Assembly (NCBI GenBank): GCA_951799445.1
Contig: OX637295.1
Coordinates: 25,420,001-25,484,000, forward strand
Direction of reading: 5' to 3'
DNA: 64,000 nt
From: Pseudisothecium myosuroides
Lineage: Eukaryota; Streptophyta; Bryopsida; Hypnales; Lembophyllaceae
Shown piece after piece: positions 33,974 to 46,357 of the stretch; positions within the stretch are counted from its first letter, which is position 1; each line of letters opens with the position of its first letter. The notes under the pieces were generated by a model, which searched no databases, had not been told where the DNA came from, and saw only the letters and a program-made list of their open reading frames with translations. A program made the position numbers and the translations under genes.

Positions 33974-35326
33974 GGCGGAGAGCTTCGGAGCGATCGGATC
34001 ACGGAACTATGGCGATGGAGGCAGGGATAGAAGCCGCGAGTGCGAATTTCCTGTTCTGTACTGGCAGGGTGCGTTCTGCCTGGACATCTGGGGCGGAGTC
34101 CTTGAGAGAGAGGCTATCCTGGATGAATGATTGAATTTTAGGATGAATGAAAGTACGTGGATGGATGCTTCCTGGCTCGACACGTCGAGATTCCCTCATC
34201 CGTATCTGAAGGTATCCATGATAAGTTAATATTATGGATGGAGAGTTCAATTTTCATCCATCCAAGTTAGTCTAAAATACCCTCACAATTCAGAGGATAT
34301 TTGGGGATCTGCCAGGACGGCTTCTTATGCGAATCATGACCCACAACTTCTGAATGACACGGAAGCCCTAAGGGATCAAACCTGGAGCAACGTGAACACA
34401 CAATTCTCTACTCAAACGTTCACACATTGCACACACCCATGATTTGCAGATTATCACATTGGGTACCAAATGATTATATTAAATTTTGAAATAACAGTTC
34501 TGAATTTGCCTTATTCTGCAGATTTGATTTAACACCCCTAGCACGCACCCAAAATACAAATAAAGACAATCTATGAATGGTGTGCATATCCAAAATCGAT
34601 AATGCATCCAACCTAACATCATATATGGAGTATGCTTGTTGTACATTTGATGTGCCTAAATTTACTGTACAATTTAGGTATAAAGTGTCACTTTTTTAGT
34701 TTCTTGGTATTGGGTGTACTTACCTTAATCCTAGAAGGACGATCGTCTTTGAAGACTCTTAGAAAGTCATTCATTGAACACTCTTTGTCCTCCACAATTT
34801 TAGGATTGACATCCCCTTACTAGCAAACTAAACATAAACCAAACCTTGTCTACACTATAGGTTGTTGTTCTAGTTATAGAATCCACACCAAAAGATAGTA
34901 CTCACTATCTAGGTAGGTAGATATTGCACAAATACAAACGCTACAGCTAGTAGAACTATCACCAACAGACTCACGCTAGAGTTTTTCACGTTGCGAACGA
35001 GAGAGAAATTTCTCAAATACAAAAAAGCAAAACTCTTTATAACTTTTGTAACGGCTTGTGTTCACAGACAGTGAACCTACATGGTGACAGAGGTACCAAG
35101 CCCTAGACGGGTGTTGGACCTCCGTTGAAAATTCGGCAAATTCGGTTGGCGAGATTGTTTCCTTTTATGCTAATCTCGATCTCAAACACCTTTTCTGGTG
35201 ACAAACTACACTGAGGCTGGCTCAAAATCAGGTGTAGCTGTGTTGCAAACTATGTACCACTCCACGCTTTCCACTCAATATAGACACAGTACTAAAGCAT
35301 TTGCTACAAGAGCAGAATCTACCAGT
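33974..35326. other. Intergenic between the CBS paralogues
   Basis: Holds the 5' region of paralogue 1 and the 3' region of paralogue 2. Simple ATGAATGA-type repeats occur near 34125-34150. No further gene, transposon end or structured RNA was recognised. Confidence 0.4.
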
Positions 35327-38300
35327 TTAAGTTCCTCCTTCCATGGCCGTGAATATGTCAGTTCTCGTCACGATACCTGGAAGAGTGAACAAAGCAAACA
35401 GTTTAGAAATGATCATCACGGTTACAGAGAGAATTGATCGTTATGTCACCTTGTGACAGTAGGTAAACAAAATGGAATACTGACCGTATGACTACTGTGA
35501 ATAAAGACTATTGGAGGTAGATAACGTCAGTCTGTTATGTTCAGAGAGCCAAATTTGTGACAATCAACTCTAAAAACTAGGGCTGCTGTAGATTGAAGTC
35601 TCTATACTCTTGTCTGGAAAGTGCCAATGTTATGAATTTCCGCCAACATAATGAAATTCACGTTACTTCTACTGATATGTGTAGGTAGTAGTAGGTGCTA
35701 TCCGTATGTCTCTTTTCAAAGGTTGATTATAACTCAGTAACCATTAACAAGAAAAGTAACAAGTAACAAGAAAAGTAACAAATAAAAAGCGATCAATGTG
35801 CAGGTGTGATTTGTTTTAATTTGTGATTAGATGAGTGTTTTTGGACTCTGAGCTCTGACCAAAACGAATTAGCACTGCACTTACCAACAACTTGCTGCTT
35901 GTCATTAACCACTGGAATACGATGAACCTTGTTTTTCAGCATAAGCACTGCAGCCTCTGCATCAAGCACAGATACCGTGTGAGCATCCAACGTTATTTTA
36001 CTTTTACTCTTTCCGTCACGTCGCGGTGAGTTCCACTTTGGAAAGAGCTAAGTGCATCGTGCGAATGCAAGCTTTTCATGTCAAATTGAAAAAATGAACA
36101 AATGCGTGGTACATAATATTTTCCTGGACTTAAAGTGAACGTACCACAGACGGTCTTTTCTACAGATAAGGTGATGGCTGGAGAGCTCATGACATCCTTC
36201 ACTTTCGCTGTCAACTGCTGCCCCACAATTCAAAACATAGCAAACCCTTGTCAGCAGTGCCACCTAACAAAGAAAAGTAATTAATAAACCCCGTGTAATA
36301 ACAGTTTGAGGGGTAGATTGTCAAAGACAACACCTCACTGGAAAACTTTGCAGATTTGAGACCGAGTGCCATTAACTTCCCAATTAATTGAACATGTGTC
36401 AAAAAATCAGAAACATGTGAAAATGTGTGTGTCTGTGTCAACCCGATTTTTCATCACGCACATCATACAAATTTTAACGGGTTGTGCAATACTGAAAACA
36501 AGGACCTAAGAGTCTTTAGGGTCACATGGTAGTGGAATCTGTTCCAAAAGACAAGGTAACACAACCAATGAGAATTCACAACATACACTGATCAGTAATT
36601 TCCCACTCTGCCAGGCACGTTGGATGATTAGGCGCTTACGTCAGATGCTTTGAACCGATCCTTTCTGGATAAAACTCCAAGACACTTGTAAGCTTCGTCG
36701 ACCACCGGAAGGCCAGAAATCTCAGAAAAACAGTGATCCACTTCATGGAGAGCTTGGTCCGGATATGCTATGTGCATTATTTTTGACATCACTTCAGCCA
36801 AGATTTTATCTGGCTGTGCCTGGAAATCAGAAACGAAGAGCTTACGTGAGCAATTAGTAAGTGACATTACCCCCTAAATAATAATAAATTATTAATCACC
36901 ACAAAAGCATCACTGCAAATAACTTGATACACAACATTCTTGAGATCGAGGTCCACTGCCGCACCCAAGGATCCAAATTCAATCACTCTGATTCTATCAA
37001 AGGTTTAGCTCAAATTTTGTTTGTTGCCTACCATCTTGTCATTAATAAGATAGCGAAGAGTCAATAGAAGCTCATTGAACTTCCCAAAATTTTTATTAAT
37101 CATCACAAGAAACAACTGTAAAAAGGACCAACTGAAAACGACCAGCAGCATTCTTCAGAGATCCATAGCTACCGACCTAACAATACAAAATCACCATATT
37201 GATTCTGTTAAATGTTTAGATGCAGCCTGTATGTTGACTTGCTCTATTGCCATTAATATCATCGCAAAAGAGATAATAAGAAACTCTTCAGGAGAAAAGA
37301 AGAAAGCCTCAGAAAATTCAAGTTCAGGAAATCAATCAACATTGAGCTGATTCCAATTCCAATTTACCAAGTAAAAGATTCAGGTAACTTACAACCACAA
37401 TTGACAAAGTCTATAAAGGTTCTCATAGACATCCTCCGTCTACATCAAGTCTCTCCTCAAAGACAAGAAAACAGATGAGGAAATCGCAACAGCTCAAGTT
37501 GACAATTACACGCATACTTCGCAACAACAATAAGTCATCAGACTTCACGAATTCAATGAGCTCCAAAACGAATGAAAAAGAGAAGAAAGATGCGATCAGA
37601 AGCGCACAACGCCAGGCACACACCTCCAGCTTGAACAACTCCGGCTCATAGTACAGACTTGCCCATACACATGCATCGGCCGACACTTTGCAACAACAAT
37701 GTGTTACTAAACTTCCCGAATTCAATAACCTCCGAAACAGAAGAGAAAGAAACAGAAGAGAAAGAAATCAGAGACGCGATCAGAAGCGCACAACGCCACG
37801 CACAAACCTCCGGCCCGGCTCGTAGTGCTTGCTCATATACATTCACCGGCCCGACACTTTGCAACAACAATGTATTACTAAACTTCCCGAATTCAATTAT
37901 AAGCTCCGAAACAAAAGAGAAAGAAATCAAAAGACGCGATCAGAAGCACACACCGCCACAGCACGCACCTCCGGCTTGAACAAATCCGGCTCATAGTGCT
38001 CGCTCATAGACACGCATCGGAAGACACTTTGCAACAAAAATGTATTACTAAACTTCCCGAATTCAATAAGCTCCGAATCAAAAGAAAAAGACGCACGCAC
38101 GCACGCACCTCCGGCTTGAACAAATCCGGCTCATAGTGCTTGCTCAGATCCTCGTAGTTGAGCATGGAGAAGCTCTCGGGCCACTCCCCCGAGGGCAGAA
38201 TATCCCCTTCCCTGACATGCACTTCCTTCGCTGCCCGCACTGCAACCAGCCCGGACCCCCCCGCAACTCCTCCACTCTTCCTCCCCCTCCTCCCATTCAA

Positions 38301-38399
38301 CCCCGCCACGTTCAAACCCCTTGGCTGCTTGGAGCTTCGAAATCGCGACGCCAGCGACGAAGCTCCCGACACGCACGCACTCTCCAGGCGCAAAGCCAT
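35327..38399 (-). CDS. Plastid-targeted CBS-domain pair protein, paralogue 2
   Basis: Exons 38399-38109, 36819-36640, 36214-36145, 35956-35885 and 35376-35327 give 220 residues. Exon 2-4 lengths (180, 70, 72 nt) are identical to paralogue 1. Order: Arg/Ser-rich plastid transit-like N-terminus (about 1-55, ending LVAVRAA), linker LPSGEWPESFSMLNYEDLSK, CBS1 (AEVMSKIMHIAY..GLPVVDEAYKCLGVLSRKD) and CBS2 (VKDVMSSPAITL..HRIPVVND..QVVGIVTRTDIF). The true start is the ATG at 38399; an upstream open frame lacks an ATG. Exon 3 could start one codon earlier at a doubled CAGCAG acceptor; the shorter form matches paralogue 1. The two genes are a head-to-tail duplicate pair. Confidence 0.85.
37495..38170. 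repeat. Tandem repeats that include the exon 1 splice-donor region
   Basis: Units of about 135-185 bp in intron 1 of CBS paralogue 2 each contain a copy of the end of exon 1 plus its donor (plus strand CRCACCTCCGGCTTGAACAA, TCCGGCTCATAGTGCT), then GACACTTTGCAACAACAATG and AAACTTCCCGAATTCAAT. Starts lie near 37617, 37805, 37973 and 38107, with a partial unit from 37495. Only the 38107 unit is joined to the rest of exon 1. Confidence 0.85.
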
Positions 38400-40330
38400 G
38401 GCTCGGAATCCACGATCCACGGAAGCTTTCGATTCTAACTTCCAGTCGGCAAAGAAGCTCAAGAAACCACTACTGTACTGCGAGAATGGAGCTGTGCGGG
38501 GAAGCGTAAGTAAGGGAGACGACGACAACGGTTCTCACAGGAGCTGTCGTACACAATAACGGTAACGGACAGAATAGTCGTAGAGGATGACGGTAATCGA
38601 CGGTATTGTCGTGACGACGCAGGAGGCGACGGTTCTGGTGACGCAGATTCGGATAGGGCTGGTGGGGCCGGGAGTCAGGGTGATTGGAACGTGGAGATTT
38701 TCTGAGACGCTGCAGCCAATCGATGGTTTGTGGTTTCGTTGTTTTCTGGTTTCGGTTTGTTTTTTTCTTCTGATACCAGTCTCTGATTGGACGCTATCAG
38801 AAGACGCTGCCTCTGTTGCATGCATGACGTGAAAGTGGTCGTACGAAGTGGGTCCTGCTGCAGGGCGAAAAATGTGTGTTCCCCCTATTTTCAGTTGTGC
38901 CAAGATAATTCTAGATACCGTACGTGAAGGTCTAATTCAGCAGTGAAGTGCCGAATTAGTTTCTTTTTCAGGTGTAAAGGGATTTGGCATATATTATTCG
39001 GAATATACGTGGTATATTCTAGGATATTCCAGAAAGTCACTTGTAATCTTCCAAAAGTTTCACTTTGTAATATTTTCAAAAATTTAGACATCCCAAAAAA
39101 TACTTAATTTTATGTCTGAATCTGACCTTCACGTAGGGTAGATAGAAACTCCGGACCTTCAAAGAAAGCTGGCGTGAATAAAGTGTCTTATTGGTGATGA
39201 CAATGAGCCAATGTCCACCGGATCTAGGGCCATTGATGCGAAACTACTCTCCCCTTTTGAGATTAGACACTTTAGTTTTCGGTAACCAAATTAAAGTAAC
39301 CAAGATTAAGGTGGTTGGGTGAATATGGATTATAGATGCAATGAGTAGTGGTGGAGGGTCACCAAGTCATGAGTTCAGAGGTTGGTTGGAGAAGAACTGT
39401 GTATCATGATTATGTGGTCCGGGTTCAATTTCCGTCGGGCCGGATTGAGCAATAGCGTAATAGATTCTACGTTCTTTATCTTTCATAGCTCATTTGGGGC
39501 CTTTGATTGTAAATAGGAATGCAAAATTTTCAAATTTTATCATGTGTGTGGCAAATTAAAAAATTCTTGTATAGTTTCTCCATTAGTAAATTCACCCTCT
39601 AGGATCCACTTTGTATGACCACTTTAATGCCCTACCTGTTGCATTGACTAGTATAGGGAGTATTGTGAAGTTAGCAACCTATTTGTATCACAATTCAAAT
39701 TCCACCTCATTTTTTTTGGCACCTTTGGGCAAACAATAGAGCATTGTGGGAGGATTTCTACTTTGATGCTTAGAAAGGAGTCCTTTTTTGCTTTTTGTAA
39801 TGAAAATAGGTAGCAGATTGGAGCTTCTTTCTACCAGTTGGTGCCTCATTAAATTGCACCATTCTGTATACATATAGTTAGTTAGTTAGTTATTTAGTTA
39901 ATTAATTAATTTGTCTATTCAAGTTTCTATGCAAGTATATTCATTGTAATACTTGAATTTTTTCTATTATGAATTCTTAGAGAAGAGTCTCAAGTGTACT
40001 TCAACTTTCAAAAATAATTGTTTTGCAAACTCATTTAAAAAATTTGTAGAACAAATTTTGAAATTGGATATATCGATTAAAGTTATATACAACATTTTCT
40101 TTCACTTCCTTTCACTTCAACTATTCATTAGAATAAGATTATAACGAGGTCAACTTTTCCACATATAAAGGCCTTGATCCAAGAAGTCAGGGCAATATAA
40201 TGAAACTTAGAAAATTTTGACACCTTTCTTTTTTTTCAAGGTTGCTTTACACCTTGAGGCTGGGCCAATTCCCCTTGAGGTTGATTGCACAAAATCCTAT
40301 GGATCTGACTTGTTGAAAACAAAAATAGGA
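38400..40330. other. 5' region of CBS paralogue 2 and intergenic DNA
   Basis: Up to about 38850 a GC-richer stretch is probably promoter and 5' UTR. Around 39340-39490 a tRNA-promoter-like phrase (GTGGTCCGGGTTCAATTTCC) and what follows resemble the head of a plant SINE. The rest is AT-rich, with a TTAG/TTAA microsatellite near 39876-39910. Confidence 0.35.
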
Positions 40331-41060
40331 TGAATGCAAGAAACACCTGCCGACTTTGTTGCATTTTGAAAGTATTCATGATTTTTTTTCTGGAGTAATT
40401 TAAAATTAGAAAATAATTTTTAAAAAATAAAAAATCTGGCTAATGTATAAACGTTTAAGATGAAGGTAACCACCAAAGGAAATGCATAGAAAAATTCTCT
40501 AAGTAGGAGAACTAGAAAAGTGCCAAATCTCAAGAAAATGGATACTTTGATGTTTTAATTAGTTTAAAATAGGAAAAAAATAAGTACATAAAATAAAATT
40601 GGCTATTTATAACAATTCTATGGAGATGGTCATCTATCCAAAAAAGCTCCAAAATAATATTTTATATGTTACAAAATGCAAGTAGAAAGAACTCAAAAAA
40701 GCGCATTTTGTGGACTTCCACACCACATAATCAATTATTTTTAGAATCACTTTAGGCAATAGCTACAGGTCTACTAGAAGACCATCCCCTCTAAATTTTA
40801 GCTCAAAATTCATTTTTTTTATACTAAATAGTACTAAAAACCTCCATATTGGCAAGTGTGACATAAAATTGTGGGCTATTTTTGGACAATAAACTATTTT
40901 AGAAAATTACAAAAAAAATTAGGCAAGGTGTATAATAGTCATGAATATCTTGCTTGTAAATCTTGAGTCATTTGGAGCCAAAACGCAAAAGTTATGGCCA
41001 AAAAATAAATCAAAACGCAAGGTGTGACACCAAATAGTATAGGTGTTTCTTGCACTCACC
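40331..41060. mobile_element. Non-autonomous DNA element with TGAATGCAAGAAACACCT ends
   Basis: The left end TGAATGCAAGAAACACCT (40331) and right end AGGTGTTTCTTGCACTCA (41041-41058) form an 18-bp inverted repeat with one mismatch. The interior is AT-rich and non-coding, and matches the reverse complement of parts of 28600-29620. No convincing target duplication, so the superfamily is open. Confidence 0.6.
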
Positions 41061-41082
41061 CAATATTTATAAAAAAGTTTTT

Positions 41083-42016
41083 TTAACCCCTAAAGGACCA
41101 TTGTCCCTACGGGGGACAAATGCGTTTTCGGGCAGGTACCTACGGGCTGAAATTTTCTCCTGATTTTTTGAAACTTTTTTGAGAGGTAGAAAAGTTGATT
41201 AGCTTCATGAGAATATAATTTTTTTCACAATCGGTGTCTGGGAAAAAAAGTTATGACCAAATAAGCTCAAAACAGGGGACAGGGGGTAGCAAAAAAAATT
41301 TTGCAAATTTTATTTTATTTTTATTGAATTTTTTTCTCTCATAGATTATATTTTTGTCTATCTGGGAAGCTTTGATTCATTTCATTTGGATTTTTTATAA
41401 GGAAGTTATGGACATTCTTGTTTTTCGGGCAGTTAGAGCATCTTCTTGAGAAAAATAACTCGTAGGATTCATTTCTGAATGCAATTTTTCAAATTTTTCA
41501 ATTTTTTATTTTTTTCATGGTTTAGTTTACATGATAGAACAATCTCACCATTGGGATTAGTGCATTTTAATTCCATCTAAAATATATGAATATTTTAGAT
41601 TTTCCTTCTATCTCGTACCTACTTCTACTTAACAATTTTTTTAAGAATGAAAATTGAGTTTTTTTTTATTTTTTTATTTTTACTAGACTCTCAACTCAAT
41701 CTTCCACTATGAGCATTTAAAGCTCAATATTTTTAGTGCAAAAATTTTAAGTTAAAAATGTTCAAAGTCAAAAATTCCAGTCCCACAATGTGCTGAAAAA
41801 CTTGTTTTTTCCACTTTAAACACAAATATCTTGCAATCGGTGCGGTCAAAAATTCTGAAATTTTTTCCACACACTCTCATACTAGTTAGATGTAAGATCC
41901 TACGGTTAGATGTGGAAAAAAAAAAACAATTTAAATTTTTTTCAACTCTTTGCTACAGAAATGGCAGTTTTCAGTGTTTTTTGGCAAAAAAAAGGCCTCC
42001 GTCCTTTAGGGGTTAA
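41083..42016 (+). mobile_element. piggyBac-type MITE, copy 2
   Basis: TTAACCCCTAAAGGACCATT at the left and CCTTTAGGGGTTAA at the right; both ends carry TTAA. Inside the left tip is the same TTGTCCC..GGGACAA palindrome as in copy 1. The interior matches copy 1 throughout, without the nested insertion. 934 bp, non-coding. Confidence 0.85.
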
Positions 42017-42119
42017 TTGAAATTTGACATTGGTCCCGAGGCCAAGAATTGTCCTTCTATTTTTAGTGCACCCAATTCATTGAGCTCAGGCCATGTTAGA
42101 TCATGTCATTTTTTAATAA

Positions 42120-42370
42120 AAAATTCATTCCACAAAATTGACCTGGCCTTTAGGTGTAAAGGGATTTAAACTGATTTTAGCCTCTTGTCCAATTATAAGT
42201 GAGGATTTTGGGCCTCCTACACATCAAATTGACCCTACCTTTAGATATGAAGCAATCCTAAGAACAATGATTTTAGCCTTTTGTCCAATCATAAGTGAGA
42301 ATTTGAACCTCTACACTACAAATTGGCTCAGCCTTTAGATGTACAACAACCCTAAGAACAATGCAACTAT
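42120..42370. repeat. Short tandem repeats of about 105-110 bp
   Basis: GCCTTTAGRTGTAAAGGGAT-like and TTTTAGCCTYTTGTCCAATYATAAGTGAG phrases recur about 2.5 times between MITE copies. Non-coding. Confidence 0.5.
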
Positions 42371-42815
42371 ATTGACCTTGGCCATAACTCAACATGATGC
42401 TTTGCCTTAATCCTAAAAGGATGGGCCTATGAATATTTTTTCAAACTTCAAAGTTCCTTTCTTTCTATGCTCCCATTTTGCAACTATCTACAAATGAAAA
42501 ATGTTTGTATTTATTTTTCAGAGATGTAATTACATATCTTCTATAAAGCTGTAAAACTTCAGTTTTTTTCATGAAAATTTAGAATTATTGTGACTTTTCG
42601 ATTAAAAAGTGAAAAAAATTCATATCAAACACAAAATATGTTTAAAAAATTGAAAATCTCTTCATAGGTGTACATTATTATAAGCTTCATTCTAAACATG
42701 AAAAAACAAAATTCCATAATAATAAGTTCAAAGTTTAAATTGCAATAAAATACTCAAATTTTGGAATTTTTGGAATTTTCAAATTGGTGTAGAAACTAGA
42801 CTTGATAAGCTTCTA

Positions 42816-43720
42816 TTTACCCCTAAAGAACCAGGGCCTTTCTTTTGCCAAAAAACACTTAAAAATGCCATTTCTATTGCAAAGAATAAAAAAATTCAAA
42901 AAGATTTTTTCTGCACATCTAACCATAAATTTTTACACCTAAGTAGTATAAAAATGTGCAGAATTTTTTATAGAATTATTGACCACACAGATTGAAAGAT
43001 ATTTGAGTTTAAAGTGAAAAAACAAGTTTTTTAGCACCTTATGTGATTAGATTTTCTGATTTTGAACCTTCATAATTTAAAGTTTTTGTTCTACAAAGTT
43101 TTGAGCTTTAAATCTTTATGGTGGGGAATTGAGTTGAGAGTCTAGGAAAAAAAGAAATTCAAAAAAACTTATTTTCATTCTTAAGAAAATTATTAAGTAG
43201 AAGTAGGTACAAGATAGAAGAAAAATCTAAATTATTAATATCTTCAAGATGGAATTAAAATACACTAATCCCAATAGTGAGATAGTTCTATCAAGCAAAT
43301 TAAGTAATGTAGAATTTATTTTTTTAATTGTAAAACTTCCATTCAAAAATAAATCCTACAAGTTATTTTTTCAAGAAGATGCTCTAAATGCTCAAAAAAC
43401 AGGTTGTCCACAACTTTCACAAAACAAATCTAAATAAAATGAATCAGAGCTTTCCATGTAAAAAAATATAATCTCAGTGAAAAAACAATTTAAATTTTTC
43501 AAATTTTTTTTTACTGCCCAATCTCCCTTGTTTTGAGCTTATTTGAACATGACTTTTGTTCCGGGCACTAATTGACAAAATAATTACATTCCCACTAAGC
43601 TAATCAATTTTTCTATCTTCAAAAAAACAATTCAAAATATCATGACAAAAATTGAAACCATAGGTACTTGCCCAAATTCCAATTTGTCCCCCAAGGGAAC
43701 AATGGTTCTTTAGGGATTAA
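42816..43720 (-). mobile_element. piggyBac-type MITE, copy 3 (older, inverted)
   Basis: Same interior as copies 1 and 2 in opposite orientation, with more substitutions. The left boundary reads TTTACCCCTAAAGAACC (TTAA worn to TTTA) and the right GGTTCTTTAGGGATTAA. 905 bp. Confidence 0.72.
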
Positions 43721-43823
43721 ATAGTTGATCTCACATTCCCAAAAGATCATTTTTTATGGCTTAAATTTAGATCCAAAGAAAGAAATACAAATTGTCAAAA
43801 TACATTACATGGAGATCCATATT

Positions 43824-44763
43824 TTAACCCCTAAAGGCCCAAGGCCTTTTTTTTGCCAAAAAACACTGAAAACTGCCATTTCTATAGCAAAGTATAAAAA
43901 AAATTTAAAAATGCTTTTTTTGAACATCCAACCGTAGGATCTTACACCTAACTAGTATGCAAATGTATGAAAAAAATTTCAGAATTTTTGACCGCACAGA
44001 TTGCAAGATATCTGTGTTTAAAGTGAAAAAAACAAGTTTTTCAGCACATTGCGGGGCTAGATTTTTTGGCTTTAAACATTTTTAACTTAAAATTTTTGCA
44101 CTACAGCGTTTTGAGCTTTTAATCTTTATTGTAGAGAATTGAGTTGACAGTCTAGGGGAAAAAAAAAATTCAAAAAAACTTAATTATCATTCTTAAAAAA
44201 ATTGTTAAGTAGAAGTAGGTCCAAGATAAAAGGAAAATCTAAAATATTCATATATTTTAGATGGAATTAAAATGCACTAATCCCAATGGTGAGATTGTTC
44301 TAGCAAGTAAATCAGACCATGCGGGAAAAAAAAATTTGAAAAATTTGAAAATTTTCATTCAGAAATGAATCCTACAAGTTATTTTTTTCAAGAAGATGCT
44401 TTAACTACCCAAAAAACAAGAAAATCCATAACTTTCTCATAACATATCCAAATGAAATGAATCAAAGCTTTCCAGATAGGCAAAAATATAATCTATCAGA
44501 AAAAAAATATTAAAAAAAACAATTCAAATTTTGTCCATTTTTTTCTGCTGCCTGAGCTGCCCGCCGTCCCCTGTTTTGAGCTTATTTGGTCATAACTATT
44601 GTTCCCGGGCACCGATTGTGGAAAAAATTATATTCCCACAAAGCTTATCAGTTTTTCTATCTTCAAAAAAAGTTTCAAAAAATCAGGACAAAATTTCAGC
44701 CCATAGGTACCTGCCCGAAATCCCATTTGTCCCCCGAGGGGACAATGGGCCTTTAGGGGTTAA
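43824..44763 (-). mobile_element. piggyBac-type MITE, copy 4 (inverted)
   Basis: Left TTAACCCCTAAAGGCCCAAG, right ATGGGCCTTTAGGGGTTAA, with clean TTAA on both sides. The TTGTCCCC..GGGGACAA palindrome lies just inside the right tip. 940 bp, opposite orientation to copies 1 and 2. Among the best preserved ends in the window. Confidence 0.87.
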
Positions 44764-46340
44764 AATTCAACATTTTACTAAAATATTGCTATCATTCATT
44801 GAGTTTTTGGAGTTGGCACCTCCATACTACTTCCAATGAGCCTAAACTTTTTTTGATGAAAAATGATTGTTCTCCATCCTTTGTAGAGCTTTCCATTCGT
44901 CAATCAAACCGTTATGGTCCATCTCATCTTTACAAGGTTAACTCTAAAAGGACAAGACCTATCACAAAGATACTCTAATTTTTTGACTCACAAGTGCATA
45001 CTTCATTTCTAGAGTAATCTTGAAGGTCATCCAGCTACCACTTTTGGCCTCAACATCCTTCCAAGATTAATTCATGTTTCCATAGTACCACAGACTTGAC
45101 CTTGATTTGCAGCTGGACTACCTAACAATTTTTTTTATGCACACATTTTCACCACCTGGCTACAACCAAAAGATGTTGGCTATTTTTTGTTAAGGAAATT
45201 CTCATTTTTTTGAGTCAAAATAGTCAAATTACTGGTGTCTTTTAAGACTAGTAGCCAAATTTTCCCTAGGAATCACCTAGTTTTCATATAGATATCTCCA
45301 AGTATCACACATGAGTATGAGTATTGAAGAAACAACTGACTCCTTCTCCAAAATGAAAAACAAACAAACTGCTACCTACGAATTCGTTTGAGCTGCAGTC
45401 AGCCATGTCTTGCTTTCGAGAATATTGTGCAGTTGGGAATAATTGGTTCCTGTCAACAGCGACAAGATGTCAGTGAATGTTCCTTCTGAACTCCTGATAT
45501 AAACTGCACCTGTATGGGGGTCCGATCGGCTATTAACTTAGAGCAGGTAAAACCCAAGAGAACGCTTCAGGATTGCAAATCTCAAACCCCAGTGAACTAT
45601 TAGGGACTTGATTCTGTCTCCCTACTCTCCTAACCCCTGTTACCGAAAGCAACTCATCTAACTTATCGGCATACATTCACTTGGTTGGAAAAAATGAGCA
45701 ATGGAAAGAGCAAGACTTGGCTAGATGTCTATGGCACTTATCTTTGAATGAAAATGAGAATGTCTACTTTCACTTAAAGGATTCTCCAAGCTCCCACTTG
45801 AAATTGCATAAGAAATTCTTTGACATGGATTAAAAAAATTATATCAACAGATTTGGCTCTACTACACAAAGATCTTCCAGAGGAGTGTCCATAAAATCAC
45901 AAAACCTAACGTGACGCAAATGGTATCCTCTACCTTAAACCCAAGGGACTGCTTTAGCATAGCAAACCTCAAATCCCAGTAAGCATTTCTAGATTGCTCA
46001 CAAATCCTAAGCTACCCAAACACTGGAGCACAGGACTTCGATAAAGACGCGAACAGAGGATGTAAACTCTGTTACGAGTCAGCAAACAAGGGGCTTACAA
46101 GCGCATGAAAAAAATAAACAAAAATTTTAATTTTAAAAATCAACTCATAAAAAAGTAAGGTCAATAATGAATACTTACAGAGTTTTTCGAGGAAGCTCAG
46201 GCCCTCAGGCTTTCGGAAATTCCATCTCAAAGACCTCTATCGCAGGAATATTCAAGGTGAAGGACATTCAATAAATAATCAACTCATGGGAATTGGGGTA
46301 AAAACACGAAAACGCTAGCAGTGAAAAGCAGAGGAGACTG
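44764..46340. other. Intergenic with a degenerate ~390-bp direct repeat
   Basis: AAACCCAAGRGAMYGCTT and CTCAAAYCCCAGTRA phrases near 45548-45600 recur near 45937-45985. A possible decayed TTAA end (TTAACTCTAAAAGGACAAG) lies at 44938. No gene recognised. Confidence 0.35.
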
Positions 46341-46357
46341 CAGAACTTCCAGCATTC

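Noticed and set aside
34850..35180. Possible LTR fragment
   Set aside because: No TG..CA pair, primer-binding site or second copy could be found.
38400..38528. 43-residue extension of CBS paralogue 2
   Set aside because: It opens with TTG; the ATG at 38399 heads a good transit peptide.
41831..42016. Short open frames repeated in several MITE copies (also 997-1179, 50912-51226)
   Set aside because: They recur only because the MITE interiors are copies; no transposase motif and lengths vary with indels.
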